Positions 22,545-35,129 of a DNA stretch of 64,000 nucleotides are shown here, piece by piece. The stretch spans positions 930,001 to 994,000 of the forward strand of contig JAFKAC010000013.1 in the NCBI GenBank assembly GCA_025766275.1. The letters are read 5' to 3'. The notes under the pieces are model-generated. The model ran no database searches, was not told where the DNA came from, and saw only the letters and a list, made by a program, of their open reading frames with translations. Within the stretch, counting starts at the first letter, position 1, and each line of letters starts with the position of its first letter. The translations under genes were made by a program, and so were the position numbers. The stretch comes from Lactarius indigo. Its lineage: Eukaryota; Basidiomycota; Agaricomycetes; Russulales; Russulaceae.

Positions 22545-25500
22545 TACGCAGCGCCCTGTTTGTACGTTCTCCTGTGGTTTCACTCGACATTTTCTCTCTG
22601 TTCCACTTCTTCACCTTCCTTTGTCCTCCGCATACAATCCTCTACAATACAACATATACAAGACAAACCACCCACACACACACAACACACACACATACAT
22701 CGCACGTTCGCACGTTTAAAAGATAGCTGTTTTTGTTTTTGTTTTATTTTTGGCAGACTTGCAAACGTGCATGTCTGAGCATGACTTTTACCGTTTATGT
22801 GGTACGCTCGATTGACACTTATTTGACATCACGCCTCCACAACACACTCAACGAAATGCTTCATGGTCCGCTTTCTTTTCAATGCAACGTCACGCCCTGC
22901 TCGCATGTTTACGCACAACATTATAATCAACTTATTTTGTCATACCCAAGATGTGAAGCGAGCACGTAAGACTCGGTTGAGTTGGCAATTGAATGAGACC
23001 GACCCTGGCGAGAAAGGCTCAGTGGCGTGGTTTTTGTTGAAAAATAAAATAAAATAGTATTTATCGGGGATACGGTAGTTTTGTGATCAAGGAGTGATAT
23101 ATGTGATAGATGGCTAGATATGAAGCGTAGCCATTCATCACTACCCTTCTCTGTGTAATGATACTATACCATGCTCGTACAGTACGTTCCAGATGGAAAC
23201 ACGGATTCAGCAGACGAAAGGGAAAAGGTGATTCCCAAACGAGTTGGTCGACATGCCGTGCCCCAAACAAGGCCCCAAATCTTTCCCTCTGCTCTGCTTT
23301 GTTATTCCATTCTGCCCATGCCTTCCAGAGATGAGCCACCGCTTATCTTAATTCAATGCTCTGCGGAATTAATATCGGCCCCACTAAACTCCACTCGATG
23401 ATCGCATTCGCGAAGCCGGTTATGAATTCAGGGAGAGGGAGTAAGCGGGGAGGTCGAATGTGCGTTGTTGTGCGTTGTGTTGGGTATGACTTATTACGAC
23501 CGTTTGATACGGCGTAACGTACGGATTACAGATTCGTCGCCATGTATTGGCCAAGCCATTCTATTCTATTCCAGTCATTCGCTCGGCTCGCACATGATAC
23601 ACGCATCCATACGAACCCACACATGATACGAGATAAGAGAAAGAAAGGGGAAGGATGACCACGCTGTGCCCGGTCTTATCGTGAACACCCCACGACAATA
23701 CAACCAGCACCACAACTTATACAACAAGTTGGCGCCTGCTCACTTGGCACCTTTCTACTGGGAACTTCCCGGCGCGCGCTTGAGAGAGGGGGAGAAAGAA
23801 GCTCTAGAACGCTCTGCGCAACAGAAAGGGTTTCCACGGGCGGGTCAAATGCCACTGATCGATGGAGCCAGCGGCTGTGCGCCAGCCAGCATTGTAAGTG
23901 GTGGTGGTGGTGGTGGTGGCTGCGACCGGTCGGGACTTTCTAAGCATGACGACGCAAAGTATCGCCGATATGCAGTAACTTTGTTGTGTAGCGGTCTGGA
24001 CTAGGCAAAACTGTAGTGCAGGGCGTTCGAGGCCATAGTAGGGGGGGGGGGGGGTTCCCAGTATCATGTGAACGCGAATGCAGACCGGAAAAGGGGCGAA
24101 AGGAATCCCGAGAGTTTTTGCGTACCGTACCGTACATACCCACGGACCGGGTGGGCAGAGTGCTCACGAGACCCCCACCCACCACCTGCAGTCACATCAC
24201 TTAGAAGGAGAGGGGAGCTCCTGGATATCGTGTGTGCTATGGAAGCAGATAGGGAACTGGACCGTGCGCAGCGCTAGCTGGCCTCTGCAAGCCGGATTTG
24301 GAGGGGGGGAGGAGTACGGACGCTGTCGCGTGATATTGCGCCTGCAGGCCGCCCTGCATCGATGATGGCCCGTCGCCACGAATGGTTGTGCCCGCCTGCC
24401 TGTCTGCCCCACGCTGCTCCATGTGTGCTCGGTTAAATGACAGTTACGTACAGCACCGAGTATCCGTGCGCAGTGCGGCTGTCTCGCACGCGTTGTCTAC
24501 TTGTTCGTTTTCGTTACTCCGTTCGTTCTTCCGTTCGCTCCTCCGTTCTTCCGCATGCGACGTAAAAGAATAGGCCCACCGTGCCATGCCTGCGCCGCCA
24601 CTGTACGCCTCGTGCATCATGTCAAGCTGTTATACGCTGACGACGCGACGTGCGTTCCATAGTACAATTTTCCCATACACATCCCCATCTGAATCTCCTT
24701 CCCATCCGTCCTCCGTCATGCCCTGGCGGCAGTTGGGATTCTCCTCAGGCTTTCTGGTGCTTACAGCATGTTCAACAAACTCTGAGACCCCGACCAATTG
24801 GGCATACTGCGCTCGTGGGTCTCAATTGGCCGTTCTAAGTTCGTCTCCTCTCCAGAGCGTGTCTGGGCCCTGCTGGCATGCGCAAGGGAAGAGAAGAAGC
24901 GCAACGGGCGCAGACTGCTGCTTGCTTCCTTTCGCCTGCCTGTTATTGCCGTGGCGGGACCTCCTTTCGGGGATTCAGAAACGCACCGAACCCTTACGAG
25001 AGACAGGCTGCGTGTGCCTGCTTGCTTCCTAGTTCCTCCGAGTCTGTCCGTGCTGCGTGCGTGCGTGCGAACCCGTCGTTGTTGATGGGGGTGCCGAGAA
25101 GAAGCCCGCAGTGTTCTCTGTTTAATAACTGTAAGTCGATGTTCGTTTGCACGTGCATGGGTGGGGCGAACTAGGTCAGTCGCGCCGTCGTCCAGATTCC
25201 TTTCATGGACCATGGCCCGTGCGCACGCATGTGCGTGTATCTATGTGTGCGCGTATGTATACTTGTTGGCTGATGTGATTTAGTTCTCGGCAAGTTGACG
25301 CAGCGCGACGCGTAAGACAGCCCGTGGTAGTGGCGTCGTGGAAAAAGGCGCTCGTCCGCCGAAGGATCCGGTTGGAGAGTGGCAGGGGACATCCGCCCGT
25401 CAGAAAGACGGGGAAATGCCGGCGTGTGATGGCCATGCATGGGAAGATCGTTTGCTTCCCGTTGGTCTATTTTTTCTTTTAATTCAATGGTTGACTCGAA

Positions 25501-28500
25501 GGTTCAGGACAAGTACAGTATTGAAAATGATCCGAGCTGGACAAACTTTCACTCGAAAACTTCATGCAAGGTTTCTTCTTTTCGCGAGGTTCGGCATCCG
25601 TGCAAGGTGTCGAATAGATAATGTGCATGTCCTGCCGTCGGGTGACCGTAATCCGAGTCATGTCTTCTGTAGTTACACTTTTGGGTGGGCGCAAACCCAT
25701 CACAGCATCAGACCGATCTTCCAGAAATACAGGCCTGCACTGTCGTGACTCACCTTTTGTCGTGTTCTGTTCCAGTGGGCATTAACGGTCACCAAGAAAC
25801 GAACTTGTTAGCGCCCTGGAGTTCATCACCTCGCCCCCCATCACCCTATCGAATCGTATCGATTTCTGGAATTACTCATATTTCCATCGAGGCGGTAATC
25901 GTGGACCTGACACAGGCTATTTCCCCACATGCCCGAGGTGTACCCTTGAACACTGCATTGGTTTATTCCGGTGATATATTGCCAGTGGTGTACTATACCA
26001 CCCGGCGGCTCGAACTGCGTCGAGTAAGCTCACCAGAGATCGGCAAATCCCTGCGGTCTCCTCGGCTGATCCCGGGTCCGATCCGTTCGGTACGGAAGTC
26101 CTCCGCATTGCCCGCATGCCCGCAGCTGTCAGCGTCTCCGAGTGTCAGAGCTTAGTCAGTCACGCGCATCACGACCGGTGTGCAATCGTGGTGATCTCTC
26201 ACAGGTCCTTCGGATATCGGGGGAAGCACCTGTCCATCCCAGCCCGGCTTCCTTGTGTCGCCTCGCTCCCTCCGCATTTTTCTCGGCCACGTATCGAGTG
26301 CCTGATGCGTGCGGTATGGCCGCTCAAGAATTTTTTCGCGGTGCTTGTACTACCCCACTCTTCTGTTGCGCTGGCCTTCCCAGATCCTTCCTTGGTAACT
26401 TCGGCACGATCATCAGCGTCGCGAGGGCATGTCGATTACTTCTGTGATAGCGCAGCACGCTATCTATTCTCATCATCTACTCGTCTTCGGATCTCTCAAG
26501 GGAGGGGTCCTGGAAATTTTTTCGATTCTGCTGCGCGACGATCTTGCGACACCATCCGGAGCCGACTTGTGCCACGTACGAGGATCACCTTTTTTCCACT
26601 TCCGAAGAGTAGCCATCCTCGCACTTGGGCTATGTACAACGCACCCTTCATTCGAGCACTTTCACCCGAAACCATATTGGATATTTGTTCTTCCGAAAAA
26701 AGAGTGTACCGGCCGCACTGCAACGCACCCGATCTTGCTTACTATGCTTACTATTATTATGTAACTTCCTAGACGGAGAAGGCACCTGCACGTCGCAAAA
26801 ACTCAAAAGACCCCGAGCTTCCAGGTGGCTCGGAGCTTCGAGATGCTTACTATAATGTGGCGACTCGGAGTCACCGAAGAATGGGCGTCGCCCATTTGAG
26901 GGCGCAAAACGACACTTCTCTTATTTAATTTTCGCTCCTGCGTTGAAGTGGTGCGTCTGCTTGCTTTTGGGGGGTTTTACACTCCCTGTTACCTTGGCTC
27001 ATGGTTACTTCTGCGGGAACGCACGCACCCCCCAATTACTAATCACGAGGCGACCGTTCATGTCACTTACCAAGCACGCCGTAGGGAAGAATTGTCCGGG
27101 ACCTTTCTTCTCGCCTCCGGTAAGAAGACACCGCACAAGTGCCGGAGAAAGCCCGATTATCATTGTCGCGCCTGGTGCGGCCAGGCAGTCGATTTGGCAG
27201 CAACCCCGGGGTATTATCCGATTCTGACTGACTGATGCGAAACGGACTGTATTGCGTTGTTTACGACCAGCAGTTCGCGGTCTTTGCATCGTTCGTGTGG
27301 TTCGGCTTCGCTTGACCCGGCGCAGTACCTCAGTCCCCTGGTCCGTGTGGGTACATTGCCACTTGATGTGGTTATGCATGGCTCACATGTCTGAGTCAGG
27401 ACTCCACATCACGTATGCGGAGGGACTAGAACATAGGCCCCACTGCGAATGGTACTTGCGCCCCCTGTTTTGTTCTATTTTATTCCACACTGTGAAGATT
27501 GCCCTTCTTTTTAGAAGATTAATGAAACATCCAGAGTACTTAAGCAACAAGGTTGCCCACCGCCCTTATCAAAGTATCAAGGTCGATCAGGAGAGAGTCG
27601 TGTGTACGACTGGTAGGACCAGACTTGCCAGTTGTGTCTCTACTCCACGGCCACCGTGGCCATTCGTCAGTTCGTCGTTGCCCTGGAACCGAACCCCGAA
27701 ATAACGCCCATCGCGAGCGATTTAATTTACATTCAAGGTTTAAGATGTTGTCGGTTGAATGCAAGCGTGGTTGTTATTTTTCTTACGCGAACATAAAATA
27801 GACAATGTAAAGCTTGAACGTTATCAACGTTTTAAGTCGGGTAGGAGTACTGTTCAAGGACGAATCGGTCTGCATAACTCAAAGCGGTAGCCAGACCCCC
27901 ACGGGCCAGGAGGGCGCACCCTGTTAACCATTTCTGCGCATTTTTGACGGACCAGGAACCAACTGTTAGCTTTTATTGCAGGCCACTCCCTGCTGATGTC
28001 ACGCGTCGCCCATCGTGGCCTAGCAAGTGCTCCGATTCAGCCCGATGTCGTCGAGGCGCTTAGGGAAATTCGGGGGTCGGTGTCGCCGTCGCGCACCCAG
28101 ATAGATACGTTCGGTCCCTCCGCGGGTGAGACGGGCGGGGGGTGGGTGGCCATTGTAATGCTGGAGCTGATGTGAATCAGGTGCGCGACGGTACGCCTGG
28201 CTATTCCCTCCGTCGCGTCGCAACGGACGGGCGGGAGGAGATGTTTGTGGTATTCTTTAGAAAAGACTTTTGTGGCCACGATAGCGCGCTACCCCAAGAA
28301 AGAGGAATAAGGCAGGTGGGCGAAGGGAAATCTAAAAGTAGGACAAGAAGTTGCTAAGCCATAAGAACCTCGAGGTGAAATGAGCGATCAGCGTGTCCGC
28401 GTTCGTTTGAATCCGTCGTGCGTTCTGAGACAACGCCGAGGTCTCCGGGGAGTGCGGCGCAATGCGTATGCCTAGGTTACACGGATTGGGCAAAGTTGAG

Positions 28501-30109
28501 TGGAAATCAACCTGGTTTCTACGATACGTTTCGGTCCATTGGCCCGGAAACTTGCAGACCTCGGCGCTGGAGTTTGTGCGGCCAGATATGAGCTTTTCGG
28601 AGGTTGCCCCATATTTTGTCTGATCCCATGGCCGAAAGGGCAAGTGCCGGCGTCCAAGTAGGAGCCAGAGGTTGGGAGGGAAGGTGTAAGATCATAGATA
28701 AGCTAATTGTGTACTTGGATTGTTACCGGGTACCTCGAAGTGGATCCCTTGCCTGGATTGTCACTGAACGTCCATGTACGCACAAGTGGCAGCGTACCAT
28801 TTCGTTCTATCTAGGAGGTGATACCGTGGCCCGCCTAACTGAATACGTGCACTTTCTGCAGTTCTAAGAGCAGTTGAGATTACCTCGCCTCGGAGGTGAA
28901 TTTTCGACGTGCCCGAGATGCATGAGGTGCGAATTTCTGTGAGAATCATAATCCTTGCAACCATTAAGCTGCACGAGGCACGGTTGTAGCCGGATTGGGG
29001 GGCCACAGGTGTTGCGAAAGCGACTGGGGCCGCAGAAGATCTGCTACTCAGGGTAGCGCCAGGACAACTATGGTGCCGAAGGCCACATGTGATTTTAATG
29101 AGACCTTCCTGCTAGTTAACGATATGATACGGGCATCGTTGGCTCGTGATAATAGTTCGGCTCAAGTGGTAAAGGTGGGATGTCGGGGATCACCGAGACG
29201 CATGCTACAGGTGTAGGACTGAGCGCTACTTGTCCGTTGTTAGTCGAATTGAGATCCTAGTCGCCAGTGACATCTTTCGGTACTGTGCGAAGGGATGTGG
29301 CTGGATATTCGTACCAAATGTGGCGACCTTTATATGGGTCAGGTGAGCGGATTAGAAGGCTGTGTAATTTGGGGTCCAGAGGCATCGCCTTCGATCTTCT
29401 CACTTATCTGTGAGCATTTCGTGCGAGGCACAATAAAGCAGCCGCTGATACTGGATTATGTGATGTATAGGCCGAGACATTTCATGGGTGGCGTGGTACG
29501 TAGTGTTGACTAAGGCGGTGTTAGAAGACCAGGAGCAAAAGAAGACTTCCACGGTGTACACCTTGGGTCGATAACTGAGAACCCCCGTGTTCAGAACTAG
29601 CTTTAACCAAATGTATCCGTCAGTGCTTGTCTTCTAGAGATTTGCGTGCTCCGTAGTCACCCCCGATCATCCCAAATTCATCAACCTAGGTGTGGTTGGA
29701 GAAAATCCAGGATGGTACCTTTGATCTAAGCCTTCCGCCGACCTATGTAAGGAAGCGTATGAGTCATAATACAGGTCAAAAGATTTGGCCCATAGAGTCC
29801 ATAAACTAGGTTGAAAGCTCTAAAAGCTAATGAGGAGAATAGCGCTGGAAATGCAGCAACGGCCTTTAAAAATGTCAGAACGGCTTATAACCCACCGTCT
29901 CCAGGTGTTCCCAATTCAAGAATGAACTGAATTTGAGCAACCATTGCGACATCCTTACCAAATGCTTCACTTTCCAACACTTTAGAAAGACTTCTTCCTA
30001 GACTTGTAGGCCGAGATACCGAATAGGCAAAATTCTGCGGCTAGGAGCAGCTGTGCGCGAGTGTATATGCTTCACACGTTGGCGCTCATACCCGCATACT
30101 ATCTTATCA
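22545..30109. other. Gene-poor 7.6-kb region
   Basis: No supported gene was found. Visible items are a CA-rich stretch at 22671-22700 in the 3' flank of the previous gene, a GGT microsatellite near 23897-23919, a G14 tract at 24041-24054, and a short CGTTC-type degenerate repeat near 24500-24550. Open frames up to 218 codons (26116-26772) have no recognisable domain. I looked for long terminal repeats, reverse transcriptase motifs and transposase motifs in the translations and saw none that convinced me. Confidence 0.4.
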
Positions 30110-31440
30110 CGGAGCAACGCATATCGCGGTGGCCTGCCGTTGGAAAACCGGTAGCCATTCAATAGGGAGATAATTCCCGATGCGGCCTGTACGTTGCAGA
30201 TGGAGCAGGCAGAGAGGGACTCCGAGGGACATCGCACTGGCGTCGAATAGCTCGTGCCATCTACGACATCATCATTGAGTTACCCGTTGACGAAGACTTC
30301 GAAGCCGAGCACCGGGGGAATTTCGGGGAAGCTGCGGCCCCCGGTGCTGCACAAATTACGATGTGAGATCGAGTCAAGGTAACGAGCGCACTTGTAAAGA
30401 CCCTTATAGCGGCTGCCCGGGTTCTAGAGAAAGTTGGGAACGGGGTTGTCCTTGTAGCTCGGTTGCGGAAAGTACATCGAGAATCGGCCGGAGGAGATAC
30501 TTGCCGTTACCTCAGGGTCGTGGCTCGTCGCGACGCTAGTGACCCGGAGACCGTGAAAGCGTGAGAGGTATGGTGAACGATGTGTATCGACACCTGCTTT
30601 CATGCAGAGGAAAACGCCACAGGCGCAAGTTGAGGGGAAATGGGGACATGGAAGTTTCCGGAGGGGTCAGAGAGCATGCAATTCCTACCCACCAACCCCA
30701 TCGTCGCCTCTTGCGAAGGGGACGCTGGCGCCGAGCTGTTCGAACAGATTGCACATATGTATCGCATAATCCGGCGGAACTTGGTACTCGTCTTTGTCGT
30801 GAGGGATGCTCATCGTCGGCGGGACGGATGTTTGGCTGAGTACGTACCCGAGCCAGCTGACGAGCGGGTCGGCCTGGATATTCGAGCTGGTGCTGCAGAA
30901 TATGTGCAGTAGGGTACGCCATGGTCAGGCGTACAGGATGTTGAGGTTCGCCTCGTCGCTTTGGGCCGTTCAGATTGTAAGCTCCGCCGCTGGCTAAGAT
31001 AGTGAAGGTTGCGCCGGCCCCGTCGCTTTGATATTCATTCATAAGTGGCCTCAGGTCGTTCGAACTCGGGAAATCGTTGAAGTAGTCCACAACACCAAGC
31101 ACGTTACGGCCCGCTGCAGCAGGCACGTAGCCAGATGTCTTGTACAGCCAATGCGAGCGTCGGAAACCGAAATGTGTGGTCGGTGCAACTATTTGTACGC
31201 GTGCAAGCGGCACCCCAGGAGCGAGTAGAACGGTAGCGTTCGTCCTGGTGTGTTGGTAGAGCCGGTACCACGCGCTCAAGAGGTCTTTAACTCGGGACAT
31301 GGGTACGTCGATGAGCGTCAGCCAGTTTTTTCCATGCTTTGTTGAGATGGCGGAGAAGAGCACGTCGTGATGTTCGAGCCAGGCATCGACAAGCTCAGCA
31401 ACCTGCTCCTTCAGGTTGGAAGGTGGGTGCCACTAGGATA
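30110..31440 (-). pseudogene. S53 sedolisin (tripeptidyl-peptidase type) pseudogene
   Basis: S53 enzymes are secreted acid serine peptidases with a Glu-Asp-Ser triad and an N-terminal prodomain. The minus strand shows prodomain pieces in order: VAELVDAWLEHHDV, KNWLTLIDVPMSRVKDLLSA and IVAPTTHFGF. Catalytic-domain pieces follow: NVLGVVDYFNDF, then EANLNILY in another frame (family form EANLD). Next come MAYPTAHI, MCNLFEQLGASV, GDDGVGG followed by stops, SSGRFSMYFPQPSYKDNPV, VVDGTSYSTP with the catalytic Ser, and SGIISLLNGYRFSNG. The pieces change frame several times and are cut by stops (for example after VGG near 30690 and after VPNFL near 30424). The catalytic Asp of the EANLD motif reads Asn. 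The gene is dead or badly assembled. The left boundary is approximate. Confidence 0.8.
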
Positions 31441-32200
31441 TCAATCACTGCCACAAGTATTCACCAGTACTGGGTTGGCGTCCCGGTGAAAGGTGAGAGA
31501 GAAATATTCCCGCCTTTCCTGGCTCATGAAGTCGCACACGAACATGCCAGCTTGAAGCGTATGAGGACTCGGCCGAAGTTTCGTTTCTTTCGATTGCGGC
31601 CGAAAAACCTTTTGGATCACGTGCGTCCACAGAGTTACACCCAACTGGTGGAGTGTCTTTGCTTTTCAATTTACAGTCACTGCCTCGCGGTCCTCGCCCT
31701 TCACTATTTTAACTTTGCAATCCCTAACCTGGTTAGAAGCTACTCATGTGGCGCTACGATATACGCCCAAGTTGTCTCTGTACCTTCATGCAGCGGGTAC
31801 TTGCAGACGGAATCGTGGACAGGCGTTCGTTTTCGTTTAGAACGTTGGAACGCTTGCAACACTAGTGATGCCTGTATTGCGATTTCGCGCTGAATTAATG
31901 GATTTATGACTCAAGGTGCCGCACAGACTTTGTTAAGGACTTGGGCGTGGAGGGGACTCGTGGAAATGTGTGGACGGTATCCAACATACACGCGTTCGCT
32001 ATACTTCATTCTCTACCTTCCTGTGATGCGCGGAAATAACAAGCTACTTTCACTTATTAGATCGTCTACCCTCATTGACTGAGTGCCTTTGCTCTCCGGT
32101 GGTAATATAATCAATATTTCCACGGTCATGATAAGCCGCATTGACAAAAGGTTTCCACGGGTTGTCCTGGCTGTTTGTGAGAGGCTTGGGTTGCACAGAA
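31441..32200. other. Intergenic between the S53 relic and the glycopeptide gene
   Basis: This stretch holds the former upstream region of the S53 gene (minus) and the upstream region of the glycopeptide gene (plus). Apart from the TATA box at its right end, listed separately, I see nothing definite. The signal peptide expected for an S53 enzyme was not found in the first few hundred bases. Confidence 0.3.
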
Positions 32201-32207
32201 TATAAAT
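32201..32207 (+). promoter_or_regulatory. TATA box of the glycopeptide gene
   Basis: TATAAAT at 32201-32207 lies 121 bp upstream of the first in-frame ATG (32322) and 163 bp upstream of the chosen ATG (32364). It is followed by a pyrimidine-rich leader. Confidence 0.45.
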
Positions 32208-32363
32208 GACATGCATTTCCCTCCAGACATCTTCTGCCTTTCCAGCTTCGTTCTATTGTGGCGCCTTTACCCCGTCTCCACTGCATCGAAGCCCCTTACT
32301 TCCCCTTCGTCCTACCTTTGGATGTCCCAATTCGCAAATCGAACTTTCTTTCTTTCTGCCTTA

Positions 32364-33711
32364 ATGCCCCGTATTTCCGCTCTTTCGCTCGTGATTGCCA
32401 TAATCACAGGCGCCGGTCTCTCGCGCGCAGAATCCCATACGATCCGCTTCGACAACCAGTAAGCTTTGGAGCTTCTTCGGTTCCAAATCATGCACAGCGC
32501 AGTGCTGACCCCGGAACGCGGAGGTGTGGAAAGGGAACGGTAAGCATCTCGTTACACATCACACCATTCGTCAGCGTGCAGAGGGGTCAATAAATGTACA
32601 TTTGCAGCCCCAGCTCGTTATCGGCGGGAAGATCCTTTCGAACGGCGAGGACTGGACGAGCAACGGACCGGAGGCGGGCGTCGCGTGGGTGGTGTTTCCC
32701 GCAAGGCCAATGCGCATGCACTAACCTCCATTGTCATCACAGCTACCTGCAGACCGGTGCGTGTCCAGTCAACACGTGGTAGTGGGCTGGAATACGCGAC
32801 CTGATCTTTGCACGCAACAGGACAATGCCTATTGAACGGGGAGCACTGTGCCCTTCTAGAATTCAACTTAAACAATCCTGCCTGTGCGGGATGTGGGTCT
32901 AGTGTGGACATTTCGCTAGTTGACCCGTAAGTCACTGGGGGATTTCTCGCGGCCAGTGCTAACGTATATTTCTTCATGTTCTAAGGCACGCTTTGAACGT
33001 CCCCATCACTTTCAGGTAGGTTCAACGTTATAGACGACGTGACTACTCAAGGTGATAATTAAACTGTAGCTACTTTAATGGCTGTGACGGCCATGGCGCG
33101 GCTTGTATGGCCAGCTTTGTCTTTTGTGGTACCTTGAAGGCTGAAAAATCCTTTGTAGGTACCACGCCGGACTGCAGAACCGCGTTCCATCGTTCGGACG
33201 ACAATCAAGTTCAGGTCGCCTGCCAAGTCGATAACGTGGGCCCATCTCGAGCACACACTCTGGACCCACGTTCGCTGACAATGTCTTAACACACATATAG
33301 GTTGACCTTCTGATCACATTCTGCGCAGATGGTAATTCGGACCGAGTACCACCTGCCCCCGTTCCGCAGACTCCTGCAAGCAGTAAGCCCATGCTTCCCG
33401 CGTCCTCAACCACCGGTTTAGCCAACCCTCCCTATACTTCCTCCCTCATTTCCTACGTGCCGGTGCACAGTTCCGATGTGCCGTCTCCGCCAACACCAGG
33501 CGTAATTTCCGTCTCGAGCTCTCCTGTCCCGCTTCCAAGCTCCCCAGGCAGCATCGGTTCGGTACTGGAGTCGAAGCTCACCAATGGCATAGGCGAGGCG
33601 CCCGGGAAGACCTGCAAGCGCAGACACAGGCGCCGTGCCGTGGCGAGAGCCGCCGCAGCGTTGGATAGCCATCATAGCACGAGTTTAAAGCGCTCCCATG
33701 CACGCGACTGA
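32364..33711 (+). CDS. Secreted thaumatin-like 'glycopeptide' protein
   Basis: Nine exons: 32364-32458, 32524-32539, 32608-32684, 32743-32756, 32821-32926, 32986-33015, 33070-33104, 33159-33235 and 33301-33711. They sum to 861 bases and 286 residues, with all junctions in phase. A signal peptide (ISALSLVIAIITGAGLSRA) precedes HTIRFDNQCGKGTPQLV, the opening of the thaumatin-like fold. Further family landmarks are SNGPEAGVAYLQTG, NPACAGCGSSVDISLVDP, FNGCDGHGAACTT and NQVQVACQVDNV ending LLITFCADG. Cysteines are evenly spread, as in a disulfide-bonded extracellular domain. A Ser/Pro-rich tail follows and ends in a basic segment (CKRRHRRRAVARAA). Members are annotated in mushrooms as 'glycopeptide'; I know of no proven role. 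Exons 2 and 4 are only 16 and 14 bp. An in-frame upstream ATG at 32322 is an alternative start. Confidence 0.8.
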
Positions 33712-35129
33712 ACAGTATTTCCCTTATCTTTAACCGGATCTCCGTCTTAATAGACCCTAGATAACACATATAGGCCCTTTGCCGGTGCGCGAAGGGTCCC
33801 TGGATGACAGGCCCCCTATCTATTTCGTGTACCTTTGGTGCTACGCACGCAGACTGTGCTGTAGGTCACGCGCCGGTTTCCTTCCCCTCCAATACATATA
33901 TTTCTCCGACCGTCTTCTCTCCGTAGGCCACGCACGCGGTGCCTGCGAACACCATTTGTGTGCTCGTGCCGCATGTCGATATACGGTATCTAATCCCGAA
34001 TTGATCCTTGACGTGTCTGCTTCTCTTCTGCTGTTTCGGCAATACGACCCCCGTCTTGAGCGGGCATTGATCATGACGGCTTACTTTCTCCGACGGCGGT
34101 GGCGGCGGATGATACGGATCCCTTAATGTGATTCTAATCATAAAGCTGTAGTGGGCAATCGGAAGCCGGGAGGAGGTCTTGGTCTCGCCGTCTTTGGTAG
34201 AGGATGCTGGCAGAAGGTTCGTGGAAGATTCACCTTGGCTTCGGTGATTCGAGAAGCTTTGCCAAGTTGATACCTCTTTTTTCGTACTGTCGAATGTTGC
34301 CTGCGATCGCGGCGATAATTCGTTTCGAATCACGACAGTCAGGTTCTACAGAACAGTTCGACCATGTCCTCGCTCCCACACTGGCATGCTGTGCCGTTCC
34401 AGGCGGGTATAGGAGAATATCGATCTTACGAATCGGTGCCACGATTGTCGATGGATCCTGTGAGCGCGACGTGTTGACCTAACAGACTCTCACAAAACCA
34501 CTCGTGAGAATCTCGACTCCGATTCTGAATCTGGACCTCACAGCACGGCACCCGAGTCGACCTTTCCTACTAGACAAACCTATCGTCATGGTGATTGCTT
34601 ATATATGGAGGAGGGCACATATAGCATGCTCGTGCTCACACGGACACCAGTGAGGTCCTGCAGGGTCCCATGTACGTCAGTCGTTGGCATGCGTTTACTA
34701 GTGTAAACTAGGTTATGGCCATGGTAGAAAATCGGAAAATAACAGAAGGCGAAGACAACCTCAGGTCACGGTGCAGGCTTCAATGCGCAACGGTGCGTCG
34801 TGCAATCCATTCCACTACACTCGATGAGATGAGGAAAACGAACCCTCCGATATGAGCGCTACTCTATGAGACATGCCAGTGCTGACAGCCTTGGATTCAG
34901 CACCAGGAATGGGTCAACGAGCGGTGGCTGGCGCCTCCGGACCGCCGGCAACCATCAAATCTGTCCTCCTCTTCAAGTTGGGGCTTCCATGCGCCTTCAA
35001 CAATACTGTGATTTACAGGCTCATTCTTGCCACACTTCTACTATCTTCAGACTATACATCTTGTACATACAGCTACGCGCAAGACTAGCTTTTCACCAAC
35101 GCGGCCTACACCAGGACCAGCGATCATCG
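33712..35129. other. Intergenic, nothing recognised
   Basis: This lies between the 3' ends of the glycopeptide gene and ABC gene A. A 155-codon open frame on the minus strand (33866-34333) contains a Pro run but no recognisable domain, and I do not call it. Confidence 0.3.

Noticed and set aside
26116..26772. 218-codon open frame on the plus strand in the gene-poor region
   Set aside because: No recognisable domain, no splice partners, and amino-acid composition typical of chance translation of GC-rich DNA.
22545..30109. LTR retrotransposon in the gene-poor region
   Set aside because: No pair of long terminal repeats and no reverse transcriptase, integrase or protease motif was found on either strand.
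33866..34333. 155-codon open frame on the minus strand with a Pro run
   Set aside because: No conserved motif; it lies between two 3' ends and reads like noncoding sequence.
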